This document shows, piece by piece, positions 6,565-12,405 of a stretch of DNA of 12,405 nucleotides. The stretch is from Bremia lactucae (Eukaryota > Oomycota > Peronosporomycetes > Peronosporales > Peronosporaceae): contig NC_090617.1 in assembly GCF_004359215.1 (NCBI RefSeq), positions 2,031,217-2,043,621 of the forward strand, in the 5' to 3' direction. Both the position numbers and the translations under genes were made by a program. Every line of letters starts with the position of its first letter. Position 1 is the first letter of the stretch. The notes beneath the pieces were generated by a model, which was not told the origin of the DNA, did not search any database, and saw nothing but the letters and a program-made list of their open reading frames with translations.

Positions 6565-7293
6565 CAACGAGTGATGTCACCTTTCTCGAGAAATCACCCA
6601 AGGATGGTGGACCCACAATTAAGGAATTTCAATCACTTGTTGGGTCTTTATTGTGGATATCGAGCTGTATTAGACCTAATTTAGCTTTCACGGTTCACAA
6701 AGCAACGAGACAGACACACAAGCCAAGACTACAAGACTGGGAGCTTGCGAAAAGGATTGCCAGGTACCTTAAAGGAATCAAGGCTCTAAAGCTAGAAATG
6801 TAGCTGAATCAAGAGAAGTACACCGGCATATGTTTGACGTCGTACAGTGACGCTGACTTTGCAGCCGACAAACAAGATCGCAAGTCGCTTACAGGAGGCA
6901 TTATACTCCTCAATGGTATGGCTATTGGTTGGAAGTCCAAGAAACAAGGAGAGGTTGCTTTATCAAAATGAAAGCCGAGTTTGTAGCAGCTTCGGAAGTC
7001 GCAAGGGACCTATCGGTCGTGCGTGAAATGCTTACGAAAATTGGTTTGAAGCCAGCCTTACCTATGGTTTTGTACCTGGACAACCAAGCAGTTATAAGCC
7101 AACTCATGGGTGAAGCATCATCCGCAAAAGCCAAGCACATCGATGTACGAAACAAATTTCTGTGCGATTATGCTAAAAAGGGGTAATTTTAGCGCATTAT
7201 GTGAAGACCGAACTAATGCTAGGTGATTTACCCACTATGGCGTTAGATATGCACAAGATTGAAGAGTTGCGAAAGTTGATGCATATTAACTAA
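6507..7293 (+). pseudogene. copia RNase H and polyprotein C-terminus
   Basis: The frame from 6507 encodes the RT-RNase H connection (EFQSLVGSLLWISSCIRPNL, FTVHKATRQTHKPRLQDW). After TAG 6801-6803 the same frame continues with the RNase H start SYSDADFAADKQDRKSLTGG (catalytic Asp). A shift after TGA 6969-6971 moves to MKAEFVAASEVARDL (Glu) and LYLDNQAVISQLMGE (Asp). A last shift near 7183 gives VKTELMLGDLPTMALDMHKI and the natural-looking end of the polyprotein at TAA 7291-7293. RNase H removes the RNA template during cDNA synthesis. Three breaks make it non-functional. Confidence 0.87.
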
Positions 7294-7315
7294 GGGCTGG
7301 AGGTGAGCATATGAC

Positions 7316-7325
7316 AGAGGAGGAG
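7316..7325 (+). other. Polypurine tract of the copia element
   Basis: AGAGGAGGAG immediately precedes the 3' LTR start TGTTGA at 7326. A purine run at exactly this place primes plus-strand DNA synthesis in LTR elements. Confidence 0.7.
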
Positions 7326-7659
7326 TGTTGAAATATGTACAAAGAAGTTGCATAGGGCGACGTTTCAAATCACGCGCAGACAAGGTGCGTAATGCGACTT
7401 TTCAAGATACACACAAAGAAGGTACAGTGAGTGCAAATTAAAGGCTCATTTCTCACCTAAGTTAAACTGTCGCATTCCTGTGCCGAGAATTTAGACTAAA
7501 AACGCTTGTCGGATTTCAATGGCAGAGTGATGGGTTTAGAAAAGTATGTGATATTTCAGTTTATTAAACAAATATTTGGTGGTCCTTACGATTAAGTGTG
7601 TAATCACGTAAAATAATTATTTACAAGTTTATTAAGAACGCAGTCGATGCCTGTCAACA
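7326..7659 (+). repeat. 3' LTR of the copia element (334 bp)
   Basis: It begins TGTTGA after the purine tract and ends TCAACA at 7654-7659, giving the matched TG...CA inverted ends expected of an LTR. With no 5' LTR in the window, neither sequence identity nor a target-site duplication can be tested. It ends 139 bases from the stop codon of the neighbouring host gene. Apart from this LTR I see nothing between 7294 and 7798 but the hairpin at 7687-7715. Confidence 0.72.
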
Positions 7660-7686
7660 CTTCCGATTTTAGTAATAGTATTCGGT

Positions 7687-7715
7687 TGTCTTGCGCCTTC
7701 CATGGGCGCAAGACA
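7687..7715. repeat. Perfect 11-bp hairpin in the 3' flank of the HTH gene
   Basis: TGTCTTGCGCC at 7687-7697 pairs perfectly with GGCGCAAGACA at 7705-7715 around a 7-base loop. It lies 84-112 bases beyond the stop codon of the minus-strand gene at 7799, so it may sit in that gene's 3' UTR. It has no U-tract and is not a bacterial-type terminator. Confidence 0.6.
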
Positions 7716-7798
7716 CACGCAGCGAGTGCAATTTGGCTGACTTGGGTGAACATTGATGGCTTGTTCGTAGATTTAAACAGTGCGTTTGAAATGCTCGC

Positions 7799-9790
7799 TC
7801 ACAGCCGTAGAATTATGCAGGGTTGTTGCTTGGAAGCCAACTCATTTTTGCTAAAGGACACTTTGGCAGGAGACGAATGTCCCCCGCTGCCATTGCTGTC
7901 ATCACTGCAGCTGCTGCTGCTATTATCCGTCTCTTCACTTGAGGCACTGCTGGGATTTTTGCTGTAGACAATTGAGTTTGCTTGTGCAGATTTCGACTTT
8001 TGCATCATTGGCAAAGATGCAGCCCACGAAGACAGCGATGACAACGATCCTGACGATGACTCCGACCCGCATTGGCCACGGGGTCCGCTGCTTGTAGCAG
8101 GCACATTGTTTGTGGTGGCATTAGAAGAAGCAGCCATGTCGTCCCTGTGAGCAATCTCACTGTCACTCATGTCACGCAGCAAATACAGCACGTTGTTGGC
8201 TACAGTTGGCCAGTCAAGAATGAGATGACGGATAGACTGTTCGACGCGAGATTGAAACTTGCGCACGAGGGCAATCCCGACGTCTTCCGATAACGAGGAG
8301 CGATGTTTCAGCGCTGTGCGTTTCAGTAGATCAACTAGCTCAGTAAACGTCAGGAGAACCCCCATATCAGCGCGCGCATGGATTACACGGACAATCCCAG
8401 CCTCATCTTCGAAAGGAATGTAGTCCGGTTCACACGGCGTATTCAACTTATACTGTTGGCGCTTTTTGAGGCGACGGTGCAGCGCTGCAAAATGAACCCC
8501 ATGTACCTTGGCAGCATTTCGCAGACTCATGCCATGAATGGCAACATCTTCCATAGCTGCTTCCCATACTTTGGCCGGCACCAAATTGCTCTGCCGGTAG
8601 TTTCGATCGCTTGAGTTGCTGTCCGAGTGGACGGCACGGCCGTTGCTGCTGTCTGGGCTCCTACTTTGGCTAAATGAGCTTTCTCCCCTTGATTTAAGCT
8701 GTAGCTGCCAGGAGCGTAAATTTTGCTGAAGCATTGGGTTGCCTGCCTTGTTAGCGTCTTCCCACGTGTACGGGAGGCAAAGTTGCACTGGACTGAGCTG
8801 AAGCGGTGAAGAAGGAGGCAAAGCCGCCGTTTGACGGTAATTATGTTTCTGAACCCAATGGTTGTTGTTTTGGTGATCCATATCATAGCGTTGGTGCTGT
8901 TCGCGCTCGCAATTTTGACTCTGTGACAACTGATGCGACGATAAGAGGCCCTCTAAGCTGTTTCCACTGCCAGCTCGGCTTCTGCTGTCACACCGACCCA
9001 CCTCATCCACTTCGGCAAAGTCGTTTTCACGCTTGAAGATGGTGAGCCATTCTTGCGACGGAAAGCTCGTTGGGAGAGCACTACGGCCATTTCGTCCGAC
9101 TATCGTCCGCACGACGTTGACGATGTCGGCGTCCGCATAACCCTCGAGTCGGTGGTAGCGTCCGTCGCGCATTTTGTAGTCTTCGTATTGCTGTACAAAT
9201 TGTTCCCGAAGCACGGAAACGATTTCGTCGTTGAGCTCGGGCGTGAGTTCACAGAATAGCGGTGGAGTCATCACAGCGGTTATTGGCACAACGCTCGGCA
9301 ACTGTCCGCCATTGGGACTGCGTTGGCCTAAGACTAGCGAATTTAATTGGGGGAAAACGTAGCGATCATTAGATGTAACGCCACAGCTACTTGTGGTCGG
9401 AAGCGATAAAGGCCTTTTGTCGTTTTTGGACGGGCTGGTGGAGGAATCTGGCGACGACGGGGCATGTCGCAGCTGCCGCAACGTGTGCTGACGCACGAGG
9501 CGGTGAAGTGCAGACTGTTGAAGCCCAAAGTCTTGTGACGCCTGGCGCAGCGATACGCGGCGCTCGACAACCGCGTGCAGAGCTTGCGCCCACACGCGGT
9601 CGCTCACGGGACTTGTGCTCCAGTCGCGGCAAAAAACACTCATCCGTACTTGTTCTGAATGGGGCGAGATCTGTTGTGTGACTTCTCTCGCGCGGTCGTT
9701 TTCGGTAGTTCTGTAGCGTTCTTTAAGGCGGATAGAGCAGCTAAGTACGAAGATGGTGTAAGAACGTACTGTATCAGCCGACTTCACCAT
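7799..9790 (-). CDS. Protein with two Pipsqueak-like helix-turn-helix repeats and a serine-rich acidic tail
   Basis: This is an intact 663-codon, intron-free frame. Two related HTH-like segments are visible: residues 67-102 (VWAQALHAVVERRVSLRQAS, then FGLQQSALHRLVRQ) and 408-443 (VWEAAMEDVAIHGMSLRNAA, then HGVHFAALHRRLKK). They share VW, SLRxA, G and ALHR, resembling the Pipsqueak HTH that precedes CENP-B/pogo-type domains. Residues 181-256 (TPELNDEIVSVLREQFVQQY to SQEWLTIFKREN) and 457-536 are helical and may be the matching second DNA-binding parts. The linkers are rich in Ser, Gln and Asn. The tail, residues 575-647, is rich in Ser, Asp and Gly. No DDE transposase core is present. A nuclear DNA-binding regulator, perhaps derived from a transposase, is inference. 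The start could instead be Met50 (ATG at 9643), as residues 1-49 look unlike the rest. It is the only unbroken large gene here. Confidence 0.82.
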   Translation of the reverse strand: MVKSADTVRSYTIFVLSCSIRLKERYRTTENDRAREVTQQISPHSEQVRMSVFCRDWSTSPVSDRVWAQALHAVVERRVSLRQASQDFGLQQSALHRLVRQHTLRQLRHAPSSPDSSTSPSKNDKRPLSLPTTSSCGVTSNDRYVFPQLNSLVLGQRSPNGGQLPSVVPITAVMTPPLFCELTPELNDEIVSVLREQFVQQYEDYKMRDGRYHRLEGYADADIVNVVRTIVGRNGRSALPTSFPSQEWLTIFKRENDFAEVDEVGRCDSRSRAGSGNSLEGLLSSHQLSQSQNCEREQHQRYDMDHQNNNHWVQKHNYRQTAALPPSSPLQLSPVQLCLPYTWEDANKAGNPMLQQNLRSWQLQLKSRGESSFSQSRSPDSSNGRAVHSDSNSSDRNYRQSNLVPAKVWEAAMEDVAIHGMSLRNAAKVHGVHFAALHRRLKKRQQYKLNTPCEPDYIPFEDEAGIVRVIHARADMGVLLTFTELVDLLKRTALKHRSSLSEDVGIALVRKFQSRVEQSIRHLILDWPTVANNVLYLLRDMSDSEIAHRDDMAASSNATTNNVPATSSGPRGQCGSESSSGSLSSLSSWAASLPMMQKSKSAQANSIVYSKNPSSASSEETDNSSSSCSDDSNGSGGHSSPAKVSFSKNELASKQQPCIILRL

Positions 9791-10776
9791 AAGATTTGAA
9801 ACGTGTTTTTCTTTGGAGGATGCCTTAACTTACGGGTCAACTTTTTTCGTACCATTTGCACTTAGTGCCGCCTATTATCACTGGCTGTTTCGATCCAGAA
9901 GTAGGACGGAGTGATTTTTCTTCATACTTGATCAGCGCAGATGCCGATGGGAACAGACTAGAAATAATACCGGTTCGGTATACATTGTTTAGGCTCAATA
10001 CTGACGGCACAGTTTGTTGTAGTATTTATGAGTGCACACCCAACATTAGATGCTACTTAAAAGATCAGAAGTCTGCGAAGAGATTAAGAAACACCATGTG
10101 CCTAGAATAATTCTATAATGCGTCTGAATCCGAAGGGAGATGGGCAGCTAACAGACAGTCTACAGAATCTTATATCTTGGTTAGCTTACATTTCGATTAA
10201 AAGTCGGACTTGTACTGTCGGTCGAGCCGGCACGCAATGTCTGCTCCTACAGTGTTCTTATCGTACTTAGGATTTAGTGTCGGTCATGAAACTATTACCA
10301 TGCGATCCCAAAGTGCGCTAGTGTGTTTTATCATTCAAGCAAAACATCATCATCGTTTAGCAAATATCGATATTTTGGTTGTAACAAAATAATCTGTTTA
10401 AAGGACCACCTGTTGCCAAGAGCCATCATTTTACAAAGATGACTGCAGTCATTCGAGTAAACGCTATACAGCCTTAACGTCAGCTAATGACCTCTGCGGC
10501 AGCCGTGCGTACGCCAAATGTATCGGATGCCATTGTGCATCTACAACGTGCCTTTCTGCCAAAGCAAAATTCGTTTAAATATTAATATCCATGGGAAATT
10601 TTATGCTTAGCACTTCTTTCCGGTTCGTCAACTATTTCACCTAAACCTTAACTCCTCGAAAGGTAGCTCGCGCGTAGTACCAGTAGGTGTCTTATACTGC
10701 ATCAAGCTCGTTGAATGCCCGATAAGTGAAAATTTAAGTTTTCTTTGAAACTGGCACAATGTTGTTTTCTTGTTAT
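9791..10776. other. Intergenic region upstream of the HTH gene
   Basis: About 990 bases contain no frame I recognise. The longest open stretch, 84 codons at 9856-10110 on the plus strand, has no motif and is probably chance. The part nearest 9790 should hold the promoter of the minus-strand HTH gene. I saw no convincing oomycete initiator-like element. A short frame at 10487-10585 is listed separately. Confidence 0.6.
10487..10585 (+). CDS. Possible 32-codon small ORF
   Basis: ATG at 10487 opens 32 codons (MTSAAAVRTPNVSDAIVHLQ and onward) to TAA 10583-10585. The composition looks protein-like and more GC-rich than its surroundings. A second ATG at 10440, followed by GTAAACG at 10457 and a CTAATGAC/GGCAG pair at 10484-10501, could be an exon and a very short intron, but that would read the downstream bases in another frame. 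I do not recognise the peptide. Chance is the likeliest explanation. Confidence 0.15.
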   Translation: MTSAAAVRTPNVSDAIVHLQRAFLPKQNSFKY

Positions 10777-11227
10777 TGTAACGGGGCACTACGACTTGTA
10801 CTGTTTCAGTACAAGTCCACTTCACACTGCTTCAGTTGTGAGTGGTGCCTTTCGTTAGGTGACGTACACTGTACGTGCAGAGGAAGACTTCCCTTAAGAC
10901 AAGTTAACTTAAGAGGGTAAAATGAAAACTGTATTAATATAGTTAAGTGTCTCTTAATCTATCTTTGTAAATGCTGACTTAACTATAACCTAATACTAAA
11001 CATGTAAATGAATTCTTATCTATCTTATCTTGTAACTCTCTTTAATTACTTCTACAGCTGATTAGTCTGCGGAATAAATAGATATAATGGCCTATACCTA
11101 TTTATGGATAAGAATTCAGGATATTACTATATAGAGTAATACCCTCCAAATATTATCTACCTTTTAGATAATATATTAATTAACTTTCTTTAAGTGTAAA
11201 TTTCATGTAACGATACACTCTGTTACA
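10777..11227 (-). repeat. Solo gypsy LTR (451 bp)
   Basis: It starts TGTAACGGGGC at 10777 and ends GTTACA at 11227, giving matched terminal inverted repeats. Comparison with the LTR ends at 2020 and 2692, which adjoin primer-binding sites, shows that its 3' end is at 10777, so it lies in minus orientation. No primer-binding site or purine tract adjoins it, so it is a solo LTR. The flanks GTTAT and TCACC do not form a target-site duplication. The outer end contains an internal TGTAAC at 11206-11211, so the true end could be slightly different. It holds perfect hairpins at 10794-10816 (10 bp) and 11150-11174 (10 bp). Confidence 0.8.
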
Positions 11228-11268
11228 TCACCTCTCCCTTAAACGACAATCACTCTGAATGTCATTAG

Positions 11269-12405
11269 ATGGAGTGGTCGCTATGTGACCACTTAATTTT
11301 TAAAATGATTTTGATTAATCAGATCCATCATTTTAAATTTCATCGCATGAAGAAACAATTCATGCGGGGTGCTGATAGTGTGGCGCCTTCGGCTGCAGTT
11401 CGTGCAGCCGCGGGTGACGCACTGTTATCGCTTGCGGCAGACGGAACATCTGCCGTAGTATCTTCTTCTCGCGCAACACTAGAAGTTGCGAGAGCACGTG
11501 GTGGTTCACCACGTGAATACGACCCCTCTTTGGAGGTCGACTACGAATGCGAGTCGGACGAAACGGCCGACTCGGGGAGAATGGAACAGTCACCTGATAG
11601 ACGTCGGCGGCTGACTATGAGCCTTCGAATGAGAGGGCTCATTCTGATAGACGAGTAAATAGTCTATTTGGATCCGACGATGAGGATGATCCCTCATCGC
11701 CCGTACGATCTCCCATACGGTCACCTGCACGTGTTTCTGTGCAAGGTGATGACGATGGCGTAAGCCATCGTAAGAAAAGTTCTTGTGGTACCCCTGCTTC
11801 AGTGGGTACCACTCAGGGGAATGAAGACAGTAAAATGTCTCATCTCGCCCCTGAAAAGAAGCCATGGCTTTTGCCAGAAAAGCTCATCAATAGCTTGTCT
11901 GGAGAAACTACTCCTCACAATAAAAACCCCTTTTTATTGCGACAAAGCTACATGGCCTTGATCCCAGCGCGAAGAACTTTCGCGCTGAGGAAGATTTCTA
12001 TCTCGATGCTTTTCTTAAGCACCGATGGTTTAGTGGCAATAATAAGCGAGATAAAGTCTCGCTTATGCAATCCTGGAGCGCGTTCATTCGCAATGTCAAA
12101 GACATTGGACGCGAGGCCTGGCTACAAAAACTTATCGCGAATCGCGTTAAACTTGAGAAAAGAACTCCAACCGGTGCAAAGTATAAATTGCATCGGTTGT
12201 CACGTGAGGCTGGGCTTCCATGCCTCACGTGGGGTGATCCCTGTCCGTGTTGTGTAGACAACTCGAAGAGGGTAAAAGGGGATGTCTATTCCCTTTCTTC
12301 GCCCTGGGGAAGGGCTCGCATCTCTATTGAGATGCGTGACGCGATTGACGTTTTGCAATCGATTTACAAGCGCCAAGGGCGCGTGTTTTCCGATGGGCCT
12401 TCTGA
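11269..12405 (+). pseudogene. Unrecognised, probably retroelement-encoded ORF, frameshifted, runs off window
   Basis: A frame opens at ATG 11269 (also possible: ATG 11347 or 11362) and encodes a region rich in Ala, Ser, Glu and Asp. It shifts by one base near 11601-11610 into a frame with SADYEPSNERAHSD-like and SDDEDDPSSPVRSPIRSPAR text. Near 11925-11940 (a run of A5, C4 and T5) it shifts again into a frame open to the window end, encoding a basic helical region (EEDFYLDAFLKHRWFSGNNK, SWSAFIRNVKDIGREAWL) and a cysteine cluster in LPCLTWGDPCPCC. The two shifts could be real decay or homopolymer errors. An acidic serine-rich N-terminus before a basic region with possible zinc ligands would suit a gag-like protein, but I do not recognise the family. 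It adjoins a solo LTR and shares the dense hairpins of the gypsy copies. Confidence 0.5.

Larger units (their letters stand above)
4050..7659 (+). mobile_element. Decayed Ty1/copia LTR retrotransposon, 5'-truncated
   Basis: Domains follow the copia order: gag tail, protease, GAG-pre-integrase, integrase, reverse transcriptase, RNase H, then a purine tract and a 3' LTR. No 5' LTR or gag body is present. The left end is joined directly to gypsy gag at 4049/4050. The polyprotein is broken by many frameshifts and stops, so this is an old copy. Confidence 0.88.

Noticed and set aside
1122..6971. Repeat-induced point mutation as the source of the stops
   Set aside because: Some stops could be C-to-T or G-to-A changes (for example CAG to TAG at 1331), but others are transversions and there are many indels, so ordinary decay suffices.
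7647..7967. 106-codon plus-strand frame overlapping the copia LTR end and the HTH gene tail
   Set aside because: The leucine/serine-rich end is the complement of the serine-rich tail of the HTH protein.
8072..9681. Plus-strand open frames opposite the HTH gene (8072, 8378, 8806, 9053, 9391)
   Set aside because: They are antisense shadows of an intact 663-codon frame, with no motif of their own.
9856..10110. 84-codon frame upstream of the HTH gene
   Set aside because: No recognisable domain or supporting context. Compatible with chance in a 1-kb spacer.
10772..11232. Target-site duplication around the solo LTR
   Set aside because: Flanks GTTAT and TCACC do not match; no duplication can be claimed.
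10777..11268. Solo LTR as the 5' LTR of the following plus-strand ORF
   Set aside because: Orientation is minus by comparison with the LTR ends at 2020 and 2692, and no primer-binding site follows 11227.

Overview
This window looks like repeat-rich nuclear DNA of an oomycete, most likely a Phytophthora or downy-mildew relative. That is inferred from the LTR retrotransposon proteins and from an intron-free host gene with Pipsqueak-like helix-turn-helix (HTH) motifs. There is no ribosome-binding-site, operon or bacterial logic. One assembly gap (784 N) lies at 2908-3691.

Layout. (1) 1-2356: a broken Ty3/gypsy retrotransposon read on the minus strand, with LTR, primer-binding site, gag N-terminal part and integrase. 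The gag C-terminal part (about 821-1228) is flipped to the plus strand, and protease, reverse transcriptase and RNase H are missing. (2) 2357-4049: a second gypsy copy of the same family on the plus strand, facing away from the first. The two LTRs are fused head to head around a 31-bp tandem repeat. (3) 4050-7659: a decayed Ty1/copia element on the plus strand (gag tail, protease, integrase, RT, RNase H, 3' LTR) spliced directly onto the truncated gypsy gag. (4) 7799-9790 minus: the only intact host-like gene, a 663-codon protein with two HTH repeats and a serine-rich acidic tail. (5) 9791-10776: no recognisable gene. (6) 10777-11227: a solo gypsy LTR, minus orientation. (7) 11269-12405 plus: an unrecognised, frameshifted ORF that runs off the window and is probably retroelement-encoded.

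The main observation is a pattern inside the gypsy-related DNA. Coding regions and LTRs are packed with short perfect inverted repeats (stems 7-11 bp, mostly short loops), often one every 30-80 bases. I found 24 stems of at least 7 bp in bases 1-1966, of which 11 are at least 9 bp. Uniform random sequence would give roughly two and about 0.1 respectively for loops of 3-20. The same texture appears in the unrecognised ORF at 11269 onward and in the LTRs. The copia element and the host gene show little of it by eye. At one LTR stem the two arms differ between copies by a pair-preserving double change. This could mean that the element's RNA is selected to be folded, or that template switching keeps perfecting quasi-palindromes. 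All of this was read by eye and needs computation.
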